Origin: Limnochorda sp. LNt
Lineage (GTDB): Bacteria; Bacillota; Limnochordia; Limnochordales; Geochordaceae
Assembly (NCBI RefSeq): GCF_035593265.1
Contig: NZ_CP141614.1
Span: 1,178,001-1,242,000 of the forward strand
DNA: 64,000 nucleotides
Direction: 5' to 3'
In this document: positions 18,930-26,741 of the stretch, piece by piece
Layout: every line of letters starts with the position of its first letter
Position numbering within the stretch: position 1 is the stretch's first letter
Notes under the pieces: generated by a model
What the model was told of the DNA's origin: nothing
Database searches by the model: none
Seen by the model: only the letters and a program-made list of their open reading frames with translations
Program-made: the position numbers and the translations under genes

Positions 18930-19574
18930 ATGTCGGAGCAACGAGCGGTTCTGGAGAAGCTTTCGCAAATCGGCATCGTCCCCGTGGTGCGTGTCAAGGA
19001 GCCGGCTACGGCGCTGCGGCTGGTGGAGGCACTGGTGGCCGGTGGGCTGCATGCCATCGAGATCACGTTCACCGTGCGGGGCGCCCCTGACGTCATCGCA
19101 GCGGTCGCCGAGCGTTTCCCCCAGGTCCTGGTGGGAGCCGGCACCGTACTGGACGAGCGCGGGGTCGAGCAGGCGGTGGGGGCTGGGGCGCGCTTCGTCG
19201 TCAGCCCCGGCACCGTGGATGCTGTGGTGCGGGCTGCAAGGGCGGCGGGCGTGGCGGCGATCCCGGGCGTGCTGACGCCAACGGAGGCTTTGCGCGCCCT
19301 GGACTTGGGAGCCGACGCCCTCAAGCTCTTTCCGGCCTCCACGGTGGGCCCCGGCTACCTCAAGGCGCTGCGAGCCGTCCTGCCGGACGTGATCTGGTGC
19401 CCGACGGGCGGCATCGACCTCGAGAGCCTGGACCCGTGGTTGCGGGCCGGGGCGGCCTTCGTGGGGGTCGGCAGCCCGCTCCTGGGCGACGTGGAGAAGA
19501 CGGGAGACTACCAGGGTGTCACCGAGCGAGCCCGGGCCTACCTCGACCGGCTGCGCGAGGTGCGGGCGGCGTAG
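18930..19574 (+). CDS. eda: KDPG/KHG aldolase (Eda family)
   Basis: 214 residues, normal for Eda. The catalytic features are the Glu in AIEITFTVRGAP, the Schiff-base Lys in ALKLFPAS, and the phosphate loop WCPTGGIDLESLDPW. Such aldolases cleave 2-keto-3-deoxy-6-phosphogluconate or keto-hydroxyglutarate to pyruvate plus an aldehyde. ATG 18930 is chosen over GTG 18918 because GGAGGGG at 18912 abuts the latter. It lies 239 bp after pdxA2; the spacer contains a GGGCCCC/GGGGCCC inverted repeat (18813-18850), so it could have its own promoter. Together with KdgT it could also serve a 2-keto-3-deoxygluconate branch, although no KDG kinase is seen. Confidence 0.88.
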   Translation: MSEQRAVLEKLSQIGIVPVVRVKEPATALRLVEALVAGGLHAIEITFTVRGAPDVIAAVAERFPQVLVGAGTVLDERGVEQAVGAGARFVVSPGTVDAVVRAARAAGVAAIPGVLTPTEALRALDLGADALKLFPASTVGPGYLKALRAVLPDVIWCPTGGIDLESLDPWLRAGAAFVGVGSPLLGDVEKTGDYQGVTERARAYLDRLREVRAA

Positions 19575-19604
19575 AGCCGCTCGCCCTCGTGGCCGGTACC
19601 GGCG

Positions 19605-19613
19605 TGCTATACT
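19605..19613 (+). promoter_or_regulatory. Extended -10 promoter element upstream of the MNT/HEPN pair
   Basis: TGCTATACT matches an extended -10 (TGnTATACT), 19 nt before the ATG of the MNT gene. No convincing -35 hexamer is visible. It lies in the short spacer after eda and would give the toxin-antitoxin pair its own promoter. Confidence 0.45.
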
Positions 19614-19632
19614 GGCGCCGGGACAACCGACG

Positions 19633-20121
19633 ATGCAAGCACATCGACAGCCCGGACGAGAAGCCATCCAGCACCTGCCGACCGTCCTGCGGCCCGGCAG
19701 CGAGCCGCTGCGGCAGCTGGCGTATGGCTACGGCCTGAGGCTGGTGATTCTCTTCGGCTCCCGGGCCAGGGGTGAGGCGGGCGTCACCAGCGATTTCGAC
19801 CTGGCCGTATCGATGACCGACCCCTACCGCCGGGCGTATGGCGAGCTCACCGAGGGGGAAGCTCACACCTTTCAGCGGCTCCACAGCGAGCTGCAGCGTA
19901 TGCTGGCGACGAGTCGCGTCGACCTGGTCTTGCTGGAACGAGCCGCCCCCTTGGTGGTGCATCGGGTTGTCCGAGACGGGATCCCTCTTTTCGAAGCCAC
20001 GCCGGGGGCGTTCGTGCGGTTGTGCGTGCGGGCCGTACAGATGATCGAGGACGCCCGGCCCATGCTCCAGGCCCAGCGGCGCTACTTGGCGCGCGTCTTC
20101 GGGCCAGGCGAGCCGTGGTGA
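19633..20121 (+). CDS. MNT-type nucleotidyltransferase (MntA-like antitoxin)
   Basis: 162 residues. The nucleotidyltransferase signature GSRARGEAGVTSDFD fits GS-x10-DxD exactly and follows LVILFGS. In MntA/HepT modules this protein neutralises the HEPN toxin by adding AMP groups to a tyrosine next to the toxin's catalytic site. The HEPN partner follows after 15 bp. The ATG at 19633 lacks a strong ribosome binding site. The C-terminal ~30 residues (VQMIEDARPMLQAQRRYL) are helical and may contact the toxin. The pairing and motif make the assignment firm; activity is inferred. Confidence 0.85.
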   Translation: MQAHRQPGREAIQHLPTVLRPGSEPLRQLAYGYGLRLVILFGSRARGEAGVTSDFDLAVSMTDPYRRAYGELTEGEAHTFQRLHSELQRMLATSRVDLVLLERAAPLVVHRVVRDGIPLFEATPGAFVRLCVRAVQMIEDARPMLQAQRRYLARVFGPGEPW

Positions 20122-20136
20122 CATGGGGTGGGAGCG

Positions 20137-20589
20137 GTGGTCGACGCGGCGGTCGTGGAGCGCAAGCTTCGAAAGCTCGCCGAGTACCTGCAGGAGCTCG
20201 AAGAGATCAAGCCGCCATCGTTCGACGCCTACGTCGGGTCACGGCTCGTCAGGCGGTCGGTCGAACGCCTGTTGCAGCTCCTGGTCGAGGTGGCCAGCGA
20301 CATCAACGCGCACATCATCGTGGGGCTGGGACACCCGGCGCCGGATGACTACTTCCAGGGCTTCATCCGGATGGGCGAGCTGGAGGTGCTGGCTCCGGAG
20401 CTGGCAGCCCGCCTCGCGCCTGCCGCCGGCGCGCGCAACATCCTCGTACATGAGTACGAAGCCATCGACGACCGTATCGTCTACGCGAGCATTCCCCGGG
20501 CGCTGGAGGACTTTCGAGCGTACGGACGCCAGGTGCTCGAGTTCCTCAACCGCACGAGTCCTGGCTCGCAGGCCACTCCGACCCCGTAA
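20137..20589 (+). CDS. HEPN-domain toxin (HepT/DUF86-like)
   Basis: About 150 residues. The active-site motif RNILVHEY fits R-x4-H-x-Y of HEPN ribonucleases, including the tyrosine that MntA modifies. The rest is helical, as in DUF86 (ERKLRKLAEYLQELEEI at the start, VEVASDINAHIIVGLG in the middle). HepT proteins are RNases that stop growth when not neutralised. Start GTG 20137 sits after GGTGGGAG; GTG 20128 is also in frame. It follows the MNT gene as a pair and precedes a DUF167 gene by 34 bp. Confidence 0.85.
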   Translation: MVDAAVVERKLRKLAEYLQELEEIKPPSFDAYVGSRLVRRSVERLLQLLVEVASDINAHIIVGLGHPAPDDYFQGFIRMGELEVLAPELAARLAPAAGARNILVHEYEAIDDRIVYASIPRALEDFRAYGRQVLEFLNRTSPGSQATPTP

Positions 20590-20623
20590 GGTCGAGGCGG
20601 ACTTCGTCGCAGGGGGGGCGTGC

Positions 20624-20938
20624 GTGTCCGACCAGCGTCATCCGGCACCCGCCTTCGCACGGCCCACGAAGGGCGGGGTGCTGCTTTCGGTGCGGCTGCA
20701 ACCGGGGGCGGCACGCTCCGAGGTGGCGGGCGTCCAGGGCGACGCTCTGCGGCTCAGGATCGCCGCTCCGCCGGTCGACGGCCGTGCCAACGACGCGGCA
20801 CGGGATTTCCTGGCCGAGCGGCTGGGCGTCCCCCGGTCGGCCATCGTCCTCACCCGGGGCGCCACCGCTCGCCACAAGCTCTTCTTCGTCCAGGGCCTGA
20901 CCGTCGAGGCGGTGCGCGACCGGCTCTGCCGGCCGTGA
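20624..20938 (+). CDS. DUF167/YggU family protein
   Basis: 104 residues. Family motifs LSVRLQPGAARSEVAGV and RIAAPPVDGRANDA, plus FLAERLGVPRSAIVLTRGATARHKLF, are diagnostic of the YggU/DUF167 fold. The function of this widespread small protein is not established. GTG 20624 is the start because GCAGGGGGGG lies 6 nt upstream; the longer open frame upstream overlaps the HEPN gene and is non-coding. It may be co-transcribed with the toxin-antitoxin pair. Confidence 0.85.
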   Translation: MSDQRHPAPAFARPTKGGVLLSVRLQPGAARSEVAGVQGDALRLRIAAPPVDGRANDAARDFLAERLGVPRSAIVLTRGATARHKLFFVQGLTVEAVRDRLCRP

Positions 20939-21001
20939 CGCGACGCGGGGACGCCCTGACGGCGCCCATCCGCCGATGACCCCGAGCCGACGAGACTCGT
21001 G

Positions 21002-21049
21002 TTGAATACAGTTTGACTTAATCGTTTAGGATTCACTGAACGAAGTGAA
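21002..21049 (+). promoter_or_regulatory. Promoter and inverted-repeat operator before the GbsR-like gene
   Basis: TTGAAT (21002-21007), 17 bp, TTTAGG (21025-21030) forms a plausible promoter; TTGACT at 21013 is a second -35 candidate. Immediately downstream TTCACT (21032-21037) and AGTGAA (21044-21049) form a perfect inverted repeat around a 6-bp centre, the size used by MarR/GbsR dimers. The position just after the -10 fits autorepression. The patch is markedly AT-rich for this genome. Confidence 0.55.
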
Positions 21050-21095
21050 CGGTTTAGTCTGTGCATGGGAAAGCCCTCGAGGTGTGGGAGGCGCC

Positions 21096-21582
21096 ATGGA
21101 GCCGGACAGGGGCGCCCTGATGTCGGTCGTCGAGGAGATGGGGCTCCTCTTCGAGCAGTACGGCGCGAGTCGCATGATGGGCAGGGTCATCGGATGGCTG
21201 CTGGTGTGCGACCCGCCCGAGCAGTCATCGGCCGACCTGGCTCGCGCGCTGGTCGTCAGCAAGGCTTCCATCAGCATGGCCACGCGCGCTCGTCCACATG
21301 GGCATCATCGAGCGAGTGGCTCGTCCCGGCGAGCGCGGCGTGTACTTCCGCCTGCGGCCCGACACCTTCGGCACGACCATCATCGGCCTTCGGCTCGAGG
21401 CTTTGAGGCGCTTTCGGCAACTGCTGGAGCGAAGCCTGGCCACGGTGCAGGACGCCCCTGCGGCCCGGCGGAAGCGCCTTGAGGCAGCTCGCGTGCTGTT
21501 TACGTTCTTCGAGCGTGAGCTCGAGCGGATCCAGTGCCGCTGGGAAACAGGCGAATGGAAAGAAGGGGACAGGAGGGCGTGA
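21096..21582 (+). pseudogene. GbsR/MarR-family transcriptional regulator, frameshifted
   Basis: The N-terminal part (VVEEMGLLFEQYGASRMMGR, then SSADLARALVVSKASIS) and the C-terminal part (MGIIERVARPGERGVYF, then LRLEALRRFRQLLERSL) are one GbsR-like regulator read in two frames. The shift lies in the CG-dinucleotide tract at 21283-21289: restoring one CG unit gives the expected helix-turn-helix spacing and 163 codons. Start ATG 21096 follows GGGAGG. The stop is 1 bp before the start of an ABC permease, so this is the regulator of the envelope operon. The frameshift could be a sequence error, a phase-variable tract or a null mutation that derepresses the operon. Confidence 0.75.
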
Positions 21583-21583
21583 G

Positions 21584-22798
21584 GTGATCCTCATCCGCCT
21601 CGCCTGGCGCAATCTGTGGCGGCATCCGCGCCGCACCATCCTGCTGGGGCTGGCGGTCGCCTACGCGACCCTGGTCATCGTCTTCTTCTGGGGCTTCACC
21701 GATGGCTTCATCGACTCCATCCTGGTCAACCAGGGCCGCCTGCTCAGCGGCCCGGTGCTGATCGCGACCCCGGCCTACCAGGACGACCCCGATCCCGAGC
21801 ACGCGTTGCCGGACCTGGACTTTCTGGCCGCCGTGCAGGAGCATCCGTCGGTCCGGGGCGTCGCGGTCCGGCTGACCTTTCCGGTGCTGGTCAGCTCCCC
21901 GTACGCGTCGATGGGCACGGAGGCTCGGGGCGTCGACCCCGATGCCGAGCGGGCCGTCAGCCTGGTGCCGGACCGAATCGTCGAGGGCCGGATGCTCGCG
22001 ACACCGGGCGAGGCCGTGCTGGGAGCAGGCCTGGCCGAGCGGCTCGACGTGCGGCTGGGCGAGCGGGTCGTGGTGGACACCGCCTCGCTCGCGGGCCCGC
22101 AGGCGGCGGGTCTGGTGGTGGTGGGGCTGGTCCGTACCGGGCTCTCGACCCTCGACGACACCCTGGTCTGGGTGCACCTGGACGCCGCCCGGCGCTTGAC
22201 GGGGGTGCCGACCGGCACGGAAGTGGCCCTGGACGTGCCGCGTGGCCAGGAGGAGCCAGTGGCGGCCTCGCTGGGCGCCATGCTGCCCGCCGGCATCGGG
22301 GCCTACGGGCTTCGCCAGCGGATGGGCAGCCTCTGGGCCGATCTGCAGTCAGCCCGGGCCGAGGTGGTGGTCATCGGGCTCTTCCTCTCGGTCTTCGCCG
22401 CGCTGGCCGTCGTCAGCACGGTGGTGGTCAGCGTTCTGCAACGCACCCGGGAGTTCGGCGTGATGATGGCGGTGGGGATGAGCCCGCGCCAGGTCTCGAC
22501 GATGGTGGTCTGGGAGACCGTCCTCGCCAGCGCCCTCGGGTGGCTGGCCGGGCTGGTGGGAGGCTTCGCCCTGACTGCGCTGATGCAGCGGTACAACCTC
22601 CTGGGGCCGCTCTTCGGCCAGACGTTTGGCGACCTGTGGGCCCAGCTGGGGATCCCGGAGGAGATGTACACCATGACCCGGCCCGTCTACGCGCTGTATG
22701 CGTCCAGCACCGTGGCGGTGGCGGTCCTCTTCGCGCTGCTGGCGCCGGTGCGCCGGGTCCGGGCGCTGGATCCGGCGCGGGCGTTGAGGTCCGAGTAG
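21584..22798 (+). CDS. FtsX/LolE-type ABC transporter permease
   Basis: 404 residues. The N-terminus LIRLAWRNLWRHPRRTILLG and first membrane helix are followed by a large extracytoplasmic MacB-like domain, then three helices near residues 265-400, including QRTREFGVMMAVGMSPRQV, the cytoplasmic loop typical of LolC/E and MacB/FtsX permeases. GTG 21584 follows AGGAGG at 21571. This is the first of two permeases in an operon with a LolA-like carrier, an ATPase and a barrel protein. Known homologues extract lipoproteins or other cargo from the membrane rather than move solutes through it. Substrate here is unknown. Confidence 0.85.
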   Translation: MILIRLAWRNLWRHPRRTILLGLAVAYATLVIVFFWGFTDGFIDSILVNQGRLLSGPVLIATPAYQDDPDPEHALPDLDFLAAVQEHPSVRGVAVRLTFPVLVSSPYASMGTEARGVDPDAERAVSLVPDRIVEGRMLATPGEAVLGAGLAERLDVRLGERVVVDTASLAGPQAAGLVVVGLVRTGLSTLDDTLVWVHLDAARRLTGVPTGTEVALDVPRGQEEPVAASLGAMLPAGIGAYGLRQRMGSLWADLQSARAEVVVIGLFLSVFAALAVVSTVVVSVLQRTREFGVMMAVGMSPRQVSTMVVWETVLASALGWLAGLVGGFALTALMQRYNLLGPLFGQTFGDLWAQLGIPEEMYTMTRPVYALYASSTVAVAVLFALLAPVRRVRALDPARALRSE

Positions 22799-22815
22799 GG
22801 GGCGGGCAAGAGGCG

Positions 22816-23643
22816 ATGGCAGCTCGAGTCACGGCATGGCTGGCGATGGCGGGCTTGCTCGCCGGGGTGGCCGCGGCGCCCGTGGGGCCTCTCGGTGGGG
22901 CCAGGGTGGCACGGGCCGCCGAGGCGTCGGCGGGTGACGCCGAGGCCGTGCTGGACGCCATCCTCGACAACATGCGGGGCGGCGGCGTGGCGGCGACGCT
23001 GACGCTGTCGGTTTGGCGGGGCGACAGCGAGACCCGCTACCGGCTCGAGATCGTGTCGGACGGCCTGGAGCGCGCGCTGATGCGGGTGACCGAGCCTCCC
23101 CGGGAGGCCGGCCAGGCCTTCCTGCGGGACGGGGACAACCTCTGGGTTTACGTGCCGAGGCTGCGGCGCACGCTGCGGCTGCCTCCCAGCGGCAAGACGG
23201 ACCGGTTGCTGGGGTCGGACCTCGCGTACAGCGACCTGACGGGGCGAGACGCGGAGTCTGACTACGAGGCCGAGATCCTGGCGCGAACCGAACGCGATGT
23301 CACCCTGAGGCTGATGCCCAGGCCCGGCGCCCCGACGCCCTACGGCGAGGTGCGCCTGAGCGCGGCGCTGCCGCACCACACGCCGCAGGTCATGCTCTTC
23401 TTCGACCAGCGGGGGCAGGCCGTGCGCCGCATCGCCTTCGAGGGCTACGTCGAGGCCGAGGGGTACCGCGTGCCGACACGGGTCACGGTGGAGGACCTCT
23501 TGCGGGACGGCCACCGCACGGTAGTGGCGTACGAGCGTTACCGATTCGGGATCTCGCCGCCGGCGGCGTGCTTCACGTTGCAGGCGCTGGAGGGCGGCTG
23601 CCCGGTGCCGCTGGATGGCGGGGCGGCGGGTGGCCGGCCATGA
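22816..23643 (+). CDS. LolA-like outer-membrane lipoprotein-sorting protein
   Basis: 275 residues. The N-terminal hydrophobic stretch ending ARVARAAEA is a signal peptide with an AxA cleavage site. The body matches the LolA_like family: LDAILDNMRGGGVAATLTLS, REAGQAFLRDGDNLWVYVPRLRRTLRLP, and MLFFDQRGQAVRRIAFEGY. Relatives carry lipoproteins or lipids through the periplasm. The gene lies between two FtsX-type permeases, and its TGA overlaps the second permease start as ATGA, so the two are translationally coupled. A periplasmic carrier implies an outer membrane, unusual for a Bacillota-like genome. Confidence 0.8.
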   Translation: MAARVTAWLAMAGLLAGVAAAPVGPLGGARVARAAEASAGDAEAVLDAILDNMRGGGVAATLTLSVWRGDSETRYRLEIVSDGLERALMRVTEPPREAGQAFLRDGDNLWVYVPRLRRTLRLPPSGKTDRLLGSDLAYSDLTGRDAESDYEAEILARTERDVTLRLMPRPGAPTPYGEVRLSAALPHHTPQVMLFFDQRGQAVRRIAFEGYVEAEGYRVPTRVTVEDLLRDGHRTVVAYERYRFGISPPAACFTLQALEGGCPVPLDGGAAGGRP

Positions 23644-24860
23644 TGGCGCTGGCCTGGCGCAACGTGTGGCGCCGCAAGGGGCGGAGCCTCGCGGTGGCGA
23701 CGGCGGTCGGCGCCGTGGTCTGGCTGGCCCTCGTCTACTTCGGCCTGGTCGGGGCCGCGGGGACCGGCGTGTACCAGAGGCTGGTCGAGCAGAGTGGCCA
23801 CCTGCAGATCCGGGTGGCCGACTGGCGGGAGCAGCACGAGTTGCGCAGTCTGCTGGTGCCCGACGCGGCAGGCCTGGCGCGGCAGGTGCGAGAGGCGTTG
23901 CCCCAGGCTCGGGTGGAGCCCGTACTGGAGGTGCCGGCGCTCTTGTCGGGTGACAGCCGCTCGAGGGGCGTGGTGCTGGCGGGGCAGTCGCCGCCCGGTT
24001 GGTTGGAGGGGCGCTTGAGGGACGGGCGCTGGTACGACGCCGGCGAGCCTGATGCCATCGTGCTCGGTGCATCGCTGGCACGGGCCCTCGGCGTCGGCAT
24101 CGGCGACTGGGTCTACGCCTACGCGCCTGGCACCGAGGGCCTGGGGGCCGGCGCCTTCCGGGTGGTGGGCACCGTCGGCCTGCCCGATCCGGCGCTGGAG
24201 GTGCGCGCGGCCTATTTGCCCCTCGCTGCCCTGCAGGAGATGGCCGCGCCGGGGGCGGCCACGCGGCTGGAGATCGACGTCGGCATCGTCAGGCTGGCCG
24301 ATGACCCGCTCGTCGGACACCTGCGGGACGCCCTGGTGCAGGTCGTGGAGGGCCGGACCGCCTCCGGGCCCGCTCTGGTGGTGGAGACCTGGCGCACCCT
24401 CAACCCGGCCGCTGCGAGCCTGGTGGAGATGATCCGCCCCATGGCGGCCGTCGTCAACGCCCTCTTCTTCGTCATGGCGGGGCTGCTGGTGCTCAACAAC
24501 GTCTACCTGAGCCTGATGGAGCGCATCCGGGAGTTCGGCACCATCCTGGCCCTGGGCGCCAGCCGGGCCCGGGTGCTGGGGATGGTCATGCTCGAGAGCC
24601 TGCTGTTGACCGCGGCCGGCGGCGCGGTGGGGCTGGCGCTGGGGCTGGGTACGGTCGCGGCGCTTTCGGGTGGCTTCACCTATCCGTATTACGATCTCGA
24701 GCGCTGGGGGCTCCCGACGGTGCTCTACCTCCGTCTGGAGCCGGTGGACGTGGCGGTGACGGTGGCCTTTACGCTGGCGACGGCCCTGGTGGCGGCGCTC
24801 TGGCCGGGCTGGGTGGCAGCCCGGCTGGAGCCCGTCGAGGCCATGCGCTTTCGGGCATGA
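23640..24860 (+). CDS. FtsX/LolC-type ABC transporter permease (second)
   Basis: 406 residues. N-terminal helix after MALAWRNVWRRKGRSLAVAT, an extracytoplasmic domain, then C-terminal helices with YLSLMERIREFGTILALGAS and ARLEPVEAMRFRA at the end. Same architecture as the upstream permease but clearly divergent, so the two probably form a heterodimer like LolC/LolE. The start ATG 23640 overlaps the LolA-like stop; a second ATG follows directly. Confidence 0.85.
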   Translation: MMALAWRNVWRRKGRSLAVATAVGAVVWLALVYFGLVGAAGTGVYQRLVEQSGHLQIRVADWREQHELRSLLVPDAAGLARQVREALPQARVEPVLEVPALLSGDSRSRGVVLAGQSPPGWLEGRLRDGRWYDAGEPDAIVLGASLARALGVGIGDWVYAYAPGTEGLGAGAFRVVGTVGLPDPALEVRAAYLPLAALQEMAAPGAATRLEIDVGIVRLADDPLVGHLRDALVQVVEGRTASGPALVVETWRTLNPAAASLVEMIRPMAAVVNALFFVMAGLLVLNNVYLSLMERIREFGTILALGASRARVLGMVMLESLLLTAAGGAVGLALGLGTVAALSGGFTYPYYDLERWGLPTVLYLRLEPVDVAVTVAFTLATALVAALWPGWVAARLEPVEAMRFRA

Positions 24861-24898
24861 GGCGGCCCCGTGCATGAAGGGGTGGGGGAGGCATACCC

Positions 24899-25585
24899 GT
24901 GTCGGCGCTTCTGCGAGCCCGGCAGCTTCACAAGATGTATCGGACCGACGGGGTGGCGACGCCGGCGCTGCGAGGGCTCGACCTGGACGTCGAGGCCGGG
25001 GAGTTCACCGCCATCGCCGGCCCGTCGGGCAGCGGCAAGACGACGCTCCTCAATTTGCTGGGGGGCCTGGACCGCCCCACCTCGGGCGAGGTATGGCTGG
25101 GGGCCACGCGGCTCGACACGTTGAGCCGGGACCGGCTGGCCAGGCTGCGCCTGCAGGAGATCGGCTTCGTCTTTCAGTCGTACAACCTGCTGCCGGTCCT
25201 CTCCGCGCTCGAAAACGCCGCCTTCGTCCTGGAGCTGCGAGGCGTGGCGCGCCGGGAGCGCGAGCGTCGAGCCCTCGAGGCCCTGGCCAGCCTGGGGATG
25301 GCCGAGCTGGCCGACCGGCGCCCCAATCAGCTGTCGGGTGGCCAGCAGCAACGGGTGGCGGTGGCCCGCGCGCTGGCGGGCCGGCCCCGGATCATCCTGG
25401 CCGACGAGCCCACGGCCAATCTGGACACCGAGTCGGGGCTGGCGCTCATCGACCACATGCGCAGGCTCAACCGCGAGCAGGTCATCACCTTCGTCTTCAG
25501 CACGCACGACCCCCGCCTGCTGGAGCGGGTCGATCGGGTGGTGCGGCTCCAGGACGGGAGGATCGTGGCCGATGAGCGGCGCTAG
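24899..25585 (+). CDS. ABC transporter ATP-binding protein (LolD/MacB type)
   Basis: 228 residues. Walker A GPSGSGKTTLLNLLGG, Q-loop FVFQSYNLLPVLSA, signature LSGGQQQRVAVARAL, Walker B RIILADEPTANLD and switch His in VFSTHDPRLLERV are all intact. LolD-like proteins power LolC/E-type permeases. Start GTG 24899 with GGGGGAG upstream. The 3' end overlaps the barrel gene by 14 bp. Confidence 0.92.
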   Translation: MSALLRARQLHKMYRTDGVATPALRGLDLDVEAGEFTAIAGPSGSGKTTLLNLLGGLDRPTSGEVWLGATRLDTLSRDRLARLRLQEIGFVFQSYNLLPVLSALENAAFVLELRGVARRERERRALEALASLGMAELADRRPNQLSGGQQQRVAVARALAGRPRIILADEPTANLDTESGLALIDHMRRLNREQVITFVFSTHDPRLLERVDRVVRLQDGRIVADERR

Positions 25586-26594
25586 TGCGACCCGCCACGC
25601 TCTCTGGCGGGCCCGGGGTCTCCTCGCCCTGGCGGTCGGCCTGGCCGCCGCGGTGGGGCCGGCGCCGGTGGGTCCTGCCGGCGCGGCGGCCGAGGTCCGG
25701 TGGCGCCTGGCCGGGGAGACGGGCCTTGCCGCCACGTTGTCGTCGCCCTTGCCGCACCGGCTCGTGGTCGACGCCCGGGTCGAGGCAGCGGGGGGCTCGG
25801 GCTCCGTTGGATGGCGTCTCACGGCCGACGCTGCGCTGCCCGTCACCGTAAGCGGAGATGGACGGGCGCAGGTCGGCGACGTCGACTGGGCGCTCGAGGA
25901 GGCGACCGTTTCCTGGCAGAGGGACGCCTGGATGGCGAGCGCCGGGCGGGAGCGGTTGCCGCTGGAGGCAGCCCGCCTGCTCTTGCCCTTCGCCGTCGAG
26001 CCCGTCTCCCCGTCGGGTCTGCGGGTCGGCGTGTGGGGCGCTCGGCTCGCGTGCGCCGAGGGGCCGACCCGGTTGCGGCTGGCCGTCGTGGAAGACGTGC
26101 ACCACGCGGGGAGGGCCCTGCCGGTGGTCAGCGTGCGCCGCCAGGGTGGCGCCGCCGAGGTGGAGGGGCACGTCGCATGGACCGACGAGGGCGCCGCGCC
26201 GGTGGCGGGTGTGACGGCCAGCGGCCTGGTGCGGGACCTCGTCGTCTACGGCGAGCTCTGGCACGCACGCGACGGGCGCTACGTGGTCGGGGTCAGTGGC
26301 TTTTGGGGTGACGCGCTTTGGACGGTGGAGGCCGGTCGGGTGCTGTCGCCTGACGGCCTCGCGGTGCAGCCGATGGCCGCGGCCCAGGTGGGCTGGCAGC
26401 AGGGGCCTGACGTGGCCTGGACCGTCGGCTCCCAACTCCTCGTCGTCGAGGACGCGGTGCGTGCTCGGCTTCACGTCGAGCGCACCGCCCTGGCCGCCAG
26501 CCACGACTGGCGGGTCGTGACCTCCGTCTCCTCCACCCCCGACGCCCCGTCGTGGGCGGTCGGCCTCGGGTACCGGCATTACTGGGGGCTCTGA
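25572..26594 (+). CDS. Putative outer-membrane beta-barrel protein
   Basis: 340 residues with a signal-peptide-like N-terminus (hydrophobic run ending GPAGAAAEV) and then alternating polar/hydrophobic strands with frequent Gly, Trp and Tyr, ending VGLGYRHYWGL, as in outer-membrane barrels (compare DUF1302-like families next to Lol-like operons). I recognise no catalytic motif. ATG 25572 overlaps the ATPase gene. As the last gene of the operon it may be the outer-membrane acceptor or a cargo. The barrel call rests on composition and context. Confidence 0.55.
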   Translation: MSGASATRHALWRARGLLALAVGLAAAVGPAPVGPAGAAAEVRWRLAGETGLAATLSSPLPHRLVVDARVEAAGGSGSVGWRLTADAALPVTVSGDGRAQVGDVDWALEEATVSWQRDAWMASAGRERLPLEAARLLLPFAVEPVSPSGLRVGVWGARLACAEGPTRLRLAVVEDVHHAGRALPVVSVRRQGGAAEVEGHVAWTDEGAAPVAGVTASGLVRDLVVYGELWHARDGRYVVGVSGFWGDALWTVEAGRVLSPDGLAVQPMAAAQVGWQQGPDVAWTVGSQLLVVEDAVRARLHVERTALAASHDWRVVTSVSSTPDAPSWAVGLGYRHYWGL

Positions 26595-26697
26595 GGCGTC
26601 GGCCGACGGCCGGCATGCCCCGCCGATGACGCCTCTTTAGCGCTCCCCGTCGCCTCGCAGCAGGAACCGAGCCCCGGGCGTCGTAGGTCATCGTTCA

Positions 26698-26721
26698 GAA
26701 AAGGATTTCGACAACCTTTTC
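26698..26721 (+). promoter_or_regulatory. LacI-type operator candidate
   Basis: A 24-bp imperfect palindrome centred on a CpG: GAAAAGGATTTC then GACAACCTTTTC, with 10 of 12 positions symmetrical. A central CG with AT-rich arms is the usual shape of LacI/PurR/CcpA-family sites. It lies 20 bp before the lacI-like start, suggesting autoregulation and control of the whole operon. Confidence 0.55.
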
Positions 26722-26741
26722 AGAAGCCGATCTCGGGGCGG

